From the NCBI RefSeq assembly GCF_001562015.1, contig NZ_LASA01000060.1:34577-98576 (forward strand): 64,000 bases of DNA. Direction: 5' to 3'. A program made the position numbers and the translations under genes. Each line of letters starts with the position of its first letter. Position 1 is the stretch's first letter. The notes under the pieces were generated by a model. That model saw only the letters and a program-made list of their open reading frames with translations, searched no databases and was not told where the DNA came from. The DNA comes from Endozoicomonas arenosclerae. GTDB lineage: Bacteria > Pseudomonadota > Gammaproteobacteria > Pseudomonadales > Endozoicomonadaceae. Positions 1 through 8,072 of this stretch are shown here, in pieces.

Positions 1-470
1 GCCCTGAAGAATTTAAGTGGGAGTTCTTCCTGTTTGGTTCTAATGCCTCTGCAAACTCTCTGGTAAATTTGTCCGGTTTGAATGAAACCAATGAGTTTGG
101 TAGTCCAGATGGTCTGGCGTTCGACGACCGAGGACTGTTGTGGATTCAGACTGACGGTGGCGCCAATGAAAATACCAATGATCAGATGTTGGCGATCATT
201 CCCTCTGAGCTGAACAGTAACGATAGCAAGCTGGCCGTTAATGCCGACAATCAGGATCAGCTGAAGCGATTCTTCGTAGGCCCAAATGCCTGTGAAGTAA
301 CCGGCATAGCATTTACTCCTGATAACCAGAGCCTGTTCCTGAATGTGCAGCATCCTTCCAACTGGCCAGCAACTGGTGCTACCGATGCTACTGATGGCAG
401 CGGTGCCAAAAGAGCGCGCTCTTCCACTGTAGTCATTATGAAAGACGGTGGTGGTGAGGTCGGCGTTTAA
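1..470 (+). CDS. PhoX-like (DUF839) phosphatase, C-terminal fragment
   Basis: This is the C-terminal end of a gene that begins before the window; the frame is open from base 3 to the TAA at 468-470. The visible 155 residues align by eye with the C-terminal part of the next gene: both carry WEFFLFGS, SPDGLAFDDRG-type, QMLAIIPS, FVGPN and QHPSNWP motifs and end in VVIMK followed by an acidic tail and GV. The family (DUF839/PhoX) contains calcium-dependent, Tat-exported periplasmic alkaline phosphatases that release phosphate from organic esters. The gene is therefore the first copy of a tandem pair. Activity is inferred from family; the substrate is unknown. A TTG at 69 is an internal codon, not the start. 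Confidence 0.85.
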   Translation, partial: PEEFKWEFFLFGSNASANSLVNLSGLNETNEFGSPDGLAFDDRGLLWIQTDGGANENTNDQMLAIIPSELNSNDSKLAVNADNQDQLKRFFVGPNACEVTGIAFTPDNQSLFLNVQHPSNWPATGATDATDGSGAKRARSSTVVIMKDGGGEVGV

Positions 471-491
471 ATAGCCGCTATTGACTGAAAA

Positions 492-532
492 CATGAAAAA
501 GTCGGGGAGAAAAATACTCCTCGGCTTTCATG
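492..532. terminator. Hairpin after first phoX-like gene
   Basis: A 9-bp stem with G-U pairs (501-509 with 517-525) is extended by CATGAAA at 492-498 pairing with TTTCATG at 526-532. It starts about 20 bases past the stop codon and probably ends the first phoX-like transcript. The T-run is short, so termination strength is uncertain. Confidence 0.5.
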
Positions 533-569
533 TGTTCGGCAGAAGTTCAGAAAAGAATAAGACTTCAAT

Positions 570-598
570 TTGTCATATTTGAGACATTTAATTGAAAT
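570..598 (+). promoter_or_regulatory. Candidate PhoB box upstream of second phoX-like gene
   Basis: Three 7-base elements at an 11-base period, TTGTCAT (570-576), GAGACAT (581-587) and TTGAAAT (592-598), lie about 70 bases before the start at 666. A PhoB box consists of CTGTCAT-like direct repeats separated by four bases. The first element matches in six of seven positions, the others in four. The spacing and the phosphatase context support it, but the match is weak. Confidence 0.3.
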
Positions 599-665
599 TA
601 CTGTGTCGTTTAATGGTTGCAGCTTCCAATAAATAAAAAACCTGGCTGCAGGATATAAAACGACG

Positions 666-2735
666 ATGAGTAAGCATACTTTTGATCCTACCATTTATAA
701 CGAGAGTGGTAATAAACCGATTTCTGCTGTTCTGGAAAAAGAGCTGACCCGCAGAGGCGTACTTAAGCGTGGTGGCGCTCTGGCGGCTTTTACGGCACTG
801 GCCAGCTTTGGATTGGCGGGATGTAATAGCGACGACGATTCTGAAACAACTGCACCTGCTGACCTTACTCTGGGCTTTCAGTCCATTGCCGGAGCAAAAC
901 TCGATGCGGTTGCTCTAGCTGCAGGCTATAAAGCCCAAGTCCTGGCTCCCTGGGGAACGCCCTTGAATGATTCTGCCAATGCATGGGCAGATGATGGCTC
1001 CAATACGTCTCAAGATCAGTTGAATGCAGTGGGTATGCATCACGACGGTATGCACTTCTTCCCGTTAGGGGATGGTACCAGCGAAGGGATTCTGTGTATT
1101 AATCATGAATACATTGATCAGGATGCTCTGCACCCAAATGGGGACACTGAAGAATCTCCAGGTGTTCGTCCTGCCGAAGAGGTTAGAAAGGAAATCAATG
1201 CTCACGGCGTATCAGTGGTACATATCAAGCTGGAAAACGGTGTCTGGGATGTAGTGAAAAACAGTCAATACAACAGACGCATTACCTCTGCTACGGAAAT
1301 GGATATTTCCGGTCCTATTGCCGACAGTGATCAGGATCTTCTGGTGACACCGTATACGACTGAGAGAGGAATCAAGAACATTGCCCGTGGCACCAATAAC
1401 AACTGCGGTAACGGTCATACTCCTTGGGGAACTTATCTGACCTGTGAAGAAAACTGGCCAGGTTATTTCACGCGTAGCGACTCTACGGATAACTGGCCTG
1501 CTGAACAGAAGCGCATGGGAATCAGTTCCAGAGGCACACGCTATGGCTGGGAGACGCCCGCCAATGGATCGGTCACTGGTGAGTTTTCTCGTTTCAATAT
1601 TACTCCCACGGGAGCTGATGCTACCCAGGACTATCGTAATGAGGCCAATGGCCACGGTTATATTGTAGAAATTGATCCCTTCAAGGCTGATACCAAAGCC
1701 ATCAAGCGTACCGCTCTGGGTCGCTTCCGTCATGAAGACTGCTCATTCGGCAATGTTGAACAGGGCAAGCCTGTTGTTTTCTACTCAGGCCATGACGGTC
1801 GCTTTGAATATATCTACAAGTTTGTTTCTGAAGCTCTGTGGGACTCCGCAGATGCCAATCCTGCTGATCGTCTGGCAACCGGTGCCAAGTACATGGACAA
1901 GGGCACTCTATACGTCGCGCGCTTTGATGAGAGTGGCGTAGGAGTATGGTTGCCTCTGACACCAGACGCCACTACTAAAGACAATCAGCGTCTGGGGGAT
2001 GTCAGTGGTTTTGAAACTCTGGCAAAGATTCTTTTGAATACTCCGGGAGCTGCGGACCTTTTGGGGGCGACGCCAATGGACCGTCCTGAGTGGACTGCCG
2101 TAGATCCAAAAACCGGTGCGGTATACGTCACACTGACGAATAATACCAAGCGTGATAATCAGGATTCCGACACCGACAACAATACCAATATTGCTAATCC
2201 CAGAGAAAATAATCAGTACGGCCACATTATTCGCTGGACAGAAGGCTCTGAGGCCACGGCTTTCAACTGGGAGTTCTTCCTGTTTGGTTCTCCGGCTAAC
2301 GGCAACGCAGACACCAACCGCTCTACTCTGAATGCCAGTAATGAGCTGGCCAGTCCGGACGGACTGGTGTTTGATGATCGCGGTATTCTGTGGATTCAGA
2401 CCGATAACGGCGCGTCTGAAGTGACAGAAAATACCAATGATCAGATGCTGGCCATTATTCCTTCACAACTGGGTCAGCCATCAGATGGTAAGCCTGTAGT
2501 GAACAATGAGAATCAGGATCAGCTGAGACGTTTCTTTGTAGGCCCTAACGGTTGTGAAGTCACAGGTCTGGCCTTTAACAATGGTCACACCAGTTTCTTT
2601 GCCAATATCCAGCATCCTTCAAACTGGCCTTATACCAACAATGCGGCAGAAGAGACACCGGCTGATTTCAACGTCAGACCACGTGCGGCTACTGTCGTTA
2701 TTATGAAGGAAGAGGGTGGCGAAATAGGTGTGTAA
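666..2735 (+). CDS. PhoX-family (DUF839) Tat-exported phosphatase lipoprotein
   Basis: Full-length 689-residue second copy of the tandem pair. The N-terminus has a twin-arginine signal (TRRGVLK, arginines 29-30), a hydrophobic stretch and a lipobox LAGC with Cys53, followed by an acidic linker, so the enzyme is probably folded in the cytoplasm, exported by Tat and lipid-anchored. The body is a DUF839/PhoX domain, a beta-propeller fold that in characterised members binds Ca and Fe and hydrolyses phosphate monoesters. Conserved stretches include the GNGHTPWGTYLTCEENW region, the GHDGRFEYIYKF region and the SPDGLVFDDRG region. The start has only a distant AGGA. The tatABC genes lie 4 kb downstream. 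It may be PhoB-controlled (570-598). Specific activity could differ, because DUF839 also includes uncharacterised proteins. Confidence 0.85.
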   Translation: MSKHTFDPTIYNESGNKPISAVLEKELTRRGVLKRGGALAAFTALASFGLAGCNSDDDSETTAPADLTLGFQSIAGAKLDAVALAAGYKAQVLAPWGTPLNDSANAWADDGSNTSQDQLNAVGMHHDGMHFFPLGDGTSEGILCINHEYIDQDALHPNGDTEESPGVRPAEEVRKEINAHGVSVVHIKLENGVWDVVKNSQYNRRITSATEMDISGPIADSDQDLLVTPYTTERGIKNIARGTNNNCGNGHTPWGTYLTCEENWPGYFTRSDSTDNWPAEQKRMGISSRGTRYGWETPANGSVTGEFSRFNITPTGADATQDYRNEANGHGYIVEIDPFKADTKAIKRTALGRFRHEDCSFGNVEQGKPVVFYSGHDGRFEYIYKFVSEALWDSADANPADRLATGAKYMDKGTLYVARFDESGVGVWLPLTPDATTKDNQRLGDVSGFETLAKILLNTPGAADLLGATPMDRPEWTAVDPKTGAVYVTLTNNTKRDNQDSDTDNNTNIANPRENNQYGHIIRWTEGSEATAFNWEFFLFGSPANGNADTNRSTLNASNELASPDGLVFDDRGILWIQTDNGASEVTENTNDQMLAIIPSQLGQPSDGKPVVNNENQDQLRRFFVGPNGCEVTGLAFNNGHTSFFANIQHPSNWPYTNNAAEETPADFNVRPRAATVVIMKEEGGEIGV

Positions 2736-2756
2736 TTAACCTGCTTTTATCACCAC

Positions 2757-2792
2757 AAAAAAACCGGAGAGCATTTTGCTGTCCGGTTTTTT
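2757..2792. terminator. Bidirectional terminator
   Basis: CCGGA (2764-2768) pairs with TCCGG (2782-2786), flanked by an A-run on the left and six Ts on the right, which add A-U pairs. It sits between the convergent phoX-like and metalloprotease genes and can serve both strands. Confidence 0.8.
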
Positions 2793-2810
2793 ATGATCAT
2801 CAGAGTGTGT

Positions 2811-5243
2811 TTATTTTAGAGTGACCTTTAGAGTCATACCTGTGCGGGCGCCGACTACGCTGATGTACTGGTAACCTGAACCGGGATTACTGACCGTAAT
2901 GCTTTCAGTATTACCTGATCCGGTGGAGCTTTGGTCGTAGTTGCTGGCCGTTGCCCAGGTGCTGGCTTTGTAATAAACATTGCCATTGCCACTGCCGTGT
3001 CCGGCTTCAATCTCTATAGAGCTTGTGCCTTCAGGTACAAGAATCCAATAGTATTGAATATTGGTTGAGCTGCTGGAGTCCGGAACACACACGGCATCAG
3101 CACTGGTCATTCCATTGGCTGTTTGTGGTGCTTCTGTTGCACAGGCATTTTCTAAACCGCTGCCTGAACCGTCTGTAACAGTAACGGTTGCTGAGTCTGA
3201 AGAGGTGGCCCCGTCATTATCAGTCACGGTGAGTTCAGCGGTAAATGAACCTGCTGATGAGTAACTGTGAGTGGGGTTAGCCGCTGAGCTGCTGTTGCCA
3301 TCGCCAAAGTTCCAGCTGTAAGAGGCAATGGAACCATCAGAGTCCGAAGACCCAGCACTGCTGAAGGCAATATTGCTACCGACATTGCCGGAGTAGGGGC
3401 CATTGGCATTCACTGCAGGTGGTTGATTGGTTGTACCTGCCACAATATTTACAGAGTAGTCTTCGACTTCGCCATCACCGATATTTCCACAGGAAGAAGA
3501 CGGTGCTGAGTTGTACTTCATGGCAATACGCATGCGGGTGCCGCTAACACCTGCTGCAGAAGCAGGAATATTCAAGGTGGAGTTCACCGCTGCAGATCCG
3601 GAAACACCACTCAGAACTTGTTCTCCACCATCTTCAAAGTCCCCATCCTTATTCAGGTCGATCCATACTGACCAGTGTTCGGTATAGGAATTTCCGGAGA
3701 AACCAGGTGTGAGCGTGACTGAATTGTTACCGGTATTCAGGCTTGCTGTCTGGCTGGTAAAGTCCGTGTATGTTGAATTATCAGAACTGTTATTTATCCC
3801 TCCGGTCGTAACGTTGGCTATCCATTCATAGTTGCCACCACCTTGAGCAGGGCAATAAGCTACATCTTCAGTGGACACGGTGACGGAAGCCGTATCTGAA
3901 GCTGTTAGTCCGGAATTATCCGATACACTCAAACTGACAGTATAAGAACCCGTGGACGTATAAGTATGACTTGGATTGGCGGCTGTACTGGTATTGCCAT
4001 CGCCAAAATTCCAGCTGTAGGAAGCAATATTGCCATCAGGATCGTTTGAGCCCGAGCTGCTGAATGCAATCGGATTGTTTACAGAACCTGTGTAAGGTCC
4101 ATTGGCTTCAGCAACCGGTGGTTGGCCCGAAGAACCGGACCCCGTCCGTATATGGATGTAGCTGCTGTTGTTGGCTTCTGTCCACTCGGAGATGGTGTTG
4201 TCATTATCAATAATGACGCCCAGATAGTAGTCGGTATTGGCTGACAGATTATCTGGAATCACAACGTTTCGAGTAACCGTATCAGGCGTATTGCGAGTTA
4301 CAGTTACCGTATCAGTAGAGATTAAAGAGTCGGTATTGGTGATGGTGGCGTTGGTTGAAATGTAGTAACCCAGAGCAACGGTGTGGGAGTTGGTGCCATT
4401 ATTTTCCAGGGTCATTTCATATTGGATAGCCTGACCCGGTTCCACTTCATAGCGTCGTTCACAGTTGGAATAACCGCAGTCTGCGACAGCAACGGTAGAA
4501 TTGAGAACGGCTCCGGTGCTATCAAACAGCCGGGTTCTGCCGTGGGAACTGTATTCACCAGAAGCGCCGGTATGCCTCCAGGCGGCAACAGACAAATCTT
4601 CACGGGCGGTTTGACCATAAATAGCAATCAAACCATTAACGGCGTCTTCCCCCATATAAGAGCGTAAACCCGTCTCGCCGGTGGTGTGAACGTGGGTATA
4701 GTCAGAGCCCATGATATTGTAGAAACGGTTTTCGTGGGCCAGGCCAATAGTATGACCAACTTCATGGAGTGCAGTGGTTTCGAAGGTTCTGCCGTCGCCG
4801 CCATAGTTCCAGAAGTTGGTTTTGTCATCCATGCCGTCTTTATACGTGACGGTATTGTGAAAAATAATATCCCCTTCAATGGTATTACCGCAGGGGTCGG
4901 TAATGTTGTAGCCGATGGCTGAGTTACCATTGTTACCCCACCAGACTTCACTCTCACCATTACCTACGCCTACGTTAAGGTCGTTATCCAACTGGACATT
5001 GATCAGTAAGTTAACGGGGGTATCGTTAAAACGATCCAGGGCGTTGGAGAATGAGGTGAACCACTTGGCGTATTGGCCATCAAACCCTGTTGGGTTGGCA
5101 TTAAAGATAAAATTGTTACTGCCCCATTTTCTCGGCGTGTTGTTGCCACAGTCGGTCCAATATTTATAAGCAAGGGCTTGCCCGCTTGATGCGGTTAATA
5201 AGGTGACAGCTCCCAACCTTATAAGAAATTTATTCAGTTCCAT
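2811..5243 (-). CDS. Secreted metzincin metalloprotease with CARDB, PKD, GEVED and PPC domains
   Basis: About 810 residues. A signal peptide (MELNKFLIRL, hydrophobic core, QALA cut site) supports the start at 5243; a longer in-frame reading to 5333 would overlap the upstream gene. The zinc site HEVGHTIGLAH lies near residue 161 and is followed by a Met-turn NIMG, which places it among matrixin-like metzincins. Then come a CARDB-like domain (about 260-370), a PKD domain (about 375-455, WNFGDG core), a GEVED domain (about 456-600), a second PKD domain (about 610-690) and a C-terminal pre-peptidase (PPC-like) domain ending at the stop. PKD and PPC domains usually help extracellular proteases bind polymeric substrates such as collagen or chitin-associated protein. 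It probably forms an operon with the exported protein upstream. Confidence 0.85.
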   Translation of the reverse strand: MELNKFLIRLGAVTLLTASSGQALAYKYWTDCGNNTPRKWGSNNFIFNANPTGFDGQYAKWFTSFSNALDRFNDTPVNLLINVQLDNDLNVGVGNGESEVWWGNNGNSAIGYNITDPCGNTIEGDIIFHNTVTYKDGMDDKTNFWNYGGDGRTFETTALHEVGHTIGLAHENRFYNIMGSDYTHVHTTGETGLRSYMGEDAVNGLIAIYGQTAREDLSVAAWRHTGASGEYSSHGRTRLFDSTGAVLNSTVAVADCGYSNCERRYEVEPGQAIQYEMTLENNGTNSHTVALGYYISTNATITNTDSLISTDTVTVTRNTPDTVTRNVVIPDNLSANTDYYLGVIIDNDNTISEWTEANNSSYIHIRTGSGSSGQPPVAEANGPYTGSVNNPIAFSSSGSNDPDGNIASYSWNFGDGNTSTAANPSHTYTSTGSYTVSLSVSDNSGLTASDTASVTVSTEDVAYCPAQGGGNYEWIANVTTGGINNSSDNSTYTDFTSQTASLNTGNNSVTLTPGFSGNSYTEHWSVWIDLNKDGDFEDGGEQVLSGVSGSAAVNSTLNIPASAAGVSGTRMRIAMKYNSAPSSSCGNIGDGEVEDYSVNIVAGTTNQPPAVNANGPYSGNVGSNIAFSSAGSSDSDGSIASYSWNFGDGNSSSAANPTHSYSSAGSFTAELTVTDNDGATSSDSATVTVTDGSGSGLENACATEAPQTANGMTSADAVCVPDSSSSTNIQYYWILVPEGTSSIEIEAGHGSGNGNVYYKASTWATASNYDQSSTGSGNTESITVSNPGSGYQYISVVGARTGMTLKVTLK

Positions 5244-5286
5244 GATGGTCATCGCATTTAAAATGTTTGAGACAGGTTGGGAGAAG

Positions 5287-6108
5287 TTATTCTTTATCGC
5301 CGCTGTAACTTTCGGAGAGAACAGGGTTGCCACCGTTCTTCCTCAGCTGTTCCAGCTCCCATTGATCATGGGAGTTACCCTTGGCTTCAAAGGACTGTTG
5401 CTGGGTAATGCCTGGCTTTGGCACTGCAGGCGCTTTCAGAGATTGAGTTAAAACGTTATAGGCTTTAAAAGGCGTGTTCTTATCAAGGTTTTGAACGGTT
5501 ACACGAGTCTGTTTTCTCAGACTCTCTGTTGATTTATCCAGAGACTTCAAATGAGAAACAAATTGAGGGAGGTTGGATTTTTCAAGACTGGCTGCGTGCA
5601 TGCCCATTAACTGGGCTGAGTGAGAAATATAATCAACACCTCCCTTGTCATCCACGACGATAGCCGATTGATTACCCGCTATGATTTTGCCGCTGTCCAG
5701 TAAAAAGCGACCATGTTCACATTCAACCAGATCGCAGCCGGTATCGCTGTTTTTCTGCACCAGCAATATAGCCTGTTCGCCAATAATGACATCGGGTGTA
5801 TTGGTTGCACTGAGCCGGTTGCCGTTAGCAAATGTCCCACCTACATACTTTAAAGTTATGGTGGGTTCTGCATAATTACCGGCAATAACCTGGTCAACTT
5901 TATAAGTAATGAAGGTGTAGGGAATACCTTCAACGGATAGTTCCTCATTCTTTTCCAGTAGCTCCCCTTTAAATACCAGATCTGCTCGTAGCATCAAATC
6001 CTGTAATGAGGTGTTACCGGCTCCACCTGCAAATACCAGGCGGCTACTTATGAGCAGGCTGATAGCCAGGAAAAGGCTTATTCGTCTTAAATTATTATTT
6101 GATTTCAC
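5287..6108 (-). CDS. Exported protein of unknown function, partner of metalloprotease
   Basis: 273 residues with a clear Sec signal peptide (MKSNNNLRRIS, hydrophobic core, VFAG). The mature part begins with a stretch of about 130 residues that reads as beta-rich (ADLVFKGELLEK, YTFITYKVDQVIAG), contains a possible disulfide pair in GCDLVECEHGRF, and ends in a charged, Gln-rich tail. I do not recognise a named family. The start is a GTG at 6108 with AGAGG five bases upstream. The gene ends about 43 bases before the metalloprotease and runs in the same direction, so it may be an accessory, inhibitor or chaperone of that protease; this is inference from position only. Confidence 0.7.
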   Translation of the reverse strand: MKSNNNLRRISLFLAISLLISSRLVFAGGAGNTSLQDLMLRADLVFKGELLEKNEELSVEGIPYTFITYKVDQVIAGNYAEPTITLKYVGGTFANGNRLSATNTPDVIIGEQAILLVQKNSDTGCDLVECEHGRFLLDSGKIIAGNQSAIVVDDKGGVDYISHSAQLMGMHAASLEKSNLPQFVSHLKSLDKSTESLRKQTRVTVQNLDKNTPFKAYNVLTQSLKAPAVPKPGITQQQSFEAKGNSHDQWELEQLRKNGGNPVLSESYSGDKE

Positions 6109-6424
6109 ATTAACCTCTTTAAGCAGAGCGTTGATTAGTTGGTTTTGTCGTCTACTGCCGGGCTGGTTACTGCTTTATGAATGACTGAATTAATATTTAT
6201 TGAATATTTTATACAGTTTTTGTTTTCGTGATCACTTTACAAACTCTATAAATTTATTTTTGTGTGTTAATTAACAGTTTTATAAAAAAGAAAGGGATTC
6301 TCTGACGGTTTCTTTAGGAAAAATCAGCGAATATTAAATATGTGGAGGAGTGTTGTGGTTTTCTTTTTAGTTTTATAGAAAACAGCTTTGAATAAGTATT
6401 CGCGAATCTGGAATTTTTTGTTGG
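6109..6424. other. AT-rich intergenic region
   Basis: Between the exported-protein gene and the tatC terminator lies about 315 bases of AT-rich sequence without a convincing ORF. It presumably holds the minus-strand promoter for the exported protein and the protease; TATAAAATATT-like runs are present on that strand, but I cannot pick one promoter. Confidence 0.5.
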
Positions 6425-6466
6425 AATAATAAACGGGTTCAGTTTGCTCTGAACCCGTTTATTATT
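6425..6466. terminator. Strong terminator after tatC
   Basis: A perfect 18-bp stem (6425-6442 with 6449-6466) with a 6-base loop lies three bases past the tatC stop. A/T-rich outer pairs supply a T-run in either direction. Confidence 0.9.
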
Positions 6467-6468
6467 TC

Positions 6469-7215
6469 TCAGGCAGGCTTTTTCATGAAAGGAGTCAGTC
6501 GTGCAAACAGGATTCCCATTTCGAACAGCAGCCACATGGGACCTGCCAGCAGGCTTTGGGAAATGACATCGGGAGGTGTTAGAAGCATACCGACCACAAA
6601 GCAGCCTACTACGATATAAGGTCGTTTCTGGGAAAGGGATTCAACGGTGCTGATACCAGACCAGATCAGCAATACTGTTGCGACAGGGATTTCGAAGGCC
6701 AGACCAAAGGCAAAGAACAGTTTCAGGATAAAGTTCAGGTAACTGCTGATGTCGGTCATCATGGTGACGCTTTCAGGTCCGGTGGTAGTGAAAAAACCAA
6801 AGATCAGCGGGAACACCACAAAATAGGCAAAGGCGACACCGGCATAAAACAGTATGACGCTGGCAATCAGCAGAGGAATGGCCAGATACTTTTCATTCTT
6901 ATACAACCCTGGAGAAATAAAGCCCCAGACCTGGTGGAGAATAAAAGGAATCGCCAGGAATAATGACAGTACCAGGCTCAGTTTGAAGGGGGCGAAGAAA
7001 GGGGAAGCCACATCAGTAGCAATCATGCTGGTGCCTTCCGGCATGAGCATGCGCAGAGGTTCAGAAACCAGCTCATAAATATCACTGGAAAAGTAGAACA
7101 GTCCGGCAAAAAATAGCAGCATGACCACCATGCTTTTGAGTATTCGTGTCCTTAACTCAAGCAAGTGCTGAATCAAAGGCTGTTCTGATTGAACCGTAGA
7201 GGTTTGAGTAGTCAT
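6469..7215 (-). CDS. tatC: Twin-arginine translocase subunit TatC
   Basis: 248 residues, a polytopic inner-membrane protein with six predicted hydrophobic helices. TatC binds the twin-arginine signal peptide and recruits TatA to export folded proteins. Diagnostic motifs are HLLELRTRILKS near the N-terminus, the FAYFVVFPLIFGFF loop and the FGLAFEIPVATVLL helix with its conserved FE. The start at 7215 (MTTQTSTVQ) gives the normal length; the reading frame is open 32 codons further upstream into tatB but that extension lacks family similarity. It is the last gene of tatABC, 34 bases after tatB, with a hairpin between them. The PhoX-like protein at 666-2735 is an obvious substrate. Confidence 0.95.
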   Translation of the reverse strand: MTTQTSTVQSEQPLIQHLLELRTRILKSMVVMLLFFAGLFYFSSDIYELVSEPLRMLMPEGTSMIATDVASPFFAPFKLSLVLSLFLAIPFILHQVWGFISPGLYKNEKYLAIPLLIASVILFYAGVAFAYFVVFPLIFGFFTTTGPESVTMMTDISSYLNFILKLFFAFGLAFEIPVATVLLIWSGISTVESLSQKRPYIVVGCFVVGMLLTPPDVISQSLLAGPMWLLFEMGILFARLTPFMKKPA

Positions 7216-7238
7216 AAATGTCTCGACAAGACAAAAAG

Positions 7239-7264
7239 AAAGGCAGCTTTCAGGCTGCCTTTTT
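7239..7264 (-). terminator. Intra-operon hairpin overlapping the tatB stop
   Basis: A perfect 9-bp stem (7239-7247 with 7254-7262) has the tatB stop codon (7250-7252) in its loop. On the transcribed minus strand the stem is followed by CTTTTTG, which resembles an intrinsic terminator. It could lower tatC expression relative to tatAB. Confidence 0.6.
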
Positions 7265-7543
7265 GTTGGTATCGGTTGGCGTGGAAGGTTTGTCAGCGGG
7301 TGCAGATACATCCTGCTTCAGGGATTGAACCTGCTGGTTCAGCTCTTCCAGTTGCAGCTCCTGTTTGATCTCATCCACTTTCAGCTCTTTATTCACCGAT
7401 TCTTTTATATTGTTGGCACTGCGGCGAAGGTAGCCTACCCATTGCATGGTGGTTCTGATGGCATGGGGCAGACGCTCGGGTCCCAATATAACCAGTGACA
7501 GCACGGATATGACCAGAAGCTCGGCAAAGCCTATATCAAACAC
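7250..7543 (-). CDS. tatB: Sec-independent translocase protein TatB
   Basis: 97 residues. The N-terminus MFDIGFAELLVISVLSLVIL is the single membrane helix, followed by the GPERLP hinge and an amphipathic helix, then a charged, Gln-rich cytoplasmic tail. TatB works with TatC as the signal-peptide receptor. The gene lies 11 bases after tatA and is slightly shorter than many TatB proteins, with a short polar tail. Confidence 0.95.
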   Translation of the reverse strand: MFDIGFAELLVISVLSLVILGPERLPHAIRTTMQWVGYLRRSANNIKESVNKELKVDEIKQELQLEELNQQVQSLKQDVSAPADKPSTPTDTNKKAA

Positions 7544-7554
7544 TTGGCTTTACC

Positions 7555-7773
7555 TCAGACTTTATTATGGGTTAATTCCCCGTTTTGCTGGGTGTCCTGA
7601 CTGGCGGGTTGGTTTTCTGCCTTATCAGAATCGTCGTTGATGCTCTTTTTGAAGCCCTTGATGGCTCCACCCAGGTCGCTGCCCAGACCTTTCAGTCGTT
7701 TGGTGCCAAACAGCATGACAACAATCAACAGTACGATTAAGAGTTGCCAGATACTGATACCGCCAAGACCCAT
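7555..7773 (-). CDS. tatA: Sec-independent translocase protein TatA
   Basis: 72 residues: a short N-terminus ([12 protein letters not shown]), one membrane helix, the [14 protein letters not shown] hinge and amphipathic helix, and a polar tail. TatA oligomers form or thin the membrane path for folded Tat substrates. The start has CGGAG eight bases upstream. It is the first gene of tatABC, divergent from dnaB. Confidence 0.95.
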   Translation of the reverse strand: MGLGGISIWQLLIVLLIVVMLFGTKRLKGLGSDLGGAIKGFKKSINDDSDKAENQPASQDTQQNGELTHNKV

Positions 7774-8072
7774 AGTGATGACTCCGTATAGAGAGTGATG
7801 ATATTGCCTGCCACAAGCTTAAAGCAGTGGCTACATGGACTCATGATGCATAATCAGGGTCATGGTAATGTCAAAACATGACAGTTGTCTTACAAGTGGG
7901 TGTATGACTTTGCTCGGGTTGAAGCTGGTGGTTAATGATGTTCAGGGAAAGAGGTTACTGGTTCGGTACTATTGTACCCATCGGGCTTTTTCGCGACATG
8001 GGACAATTCCCTGTTCAGCCCATGCCCGACTTGCGTTATTCTGTAAGTTCCGACTTTGGTATTCATGACATC

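Noticed and set aside
1212..1733. Minus-strand frame opposite the second phoX-like gene
   Set aside because: Overlaps a clear DUF839 gene completely; no ribosome site or family.
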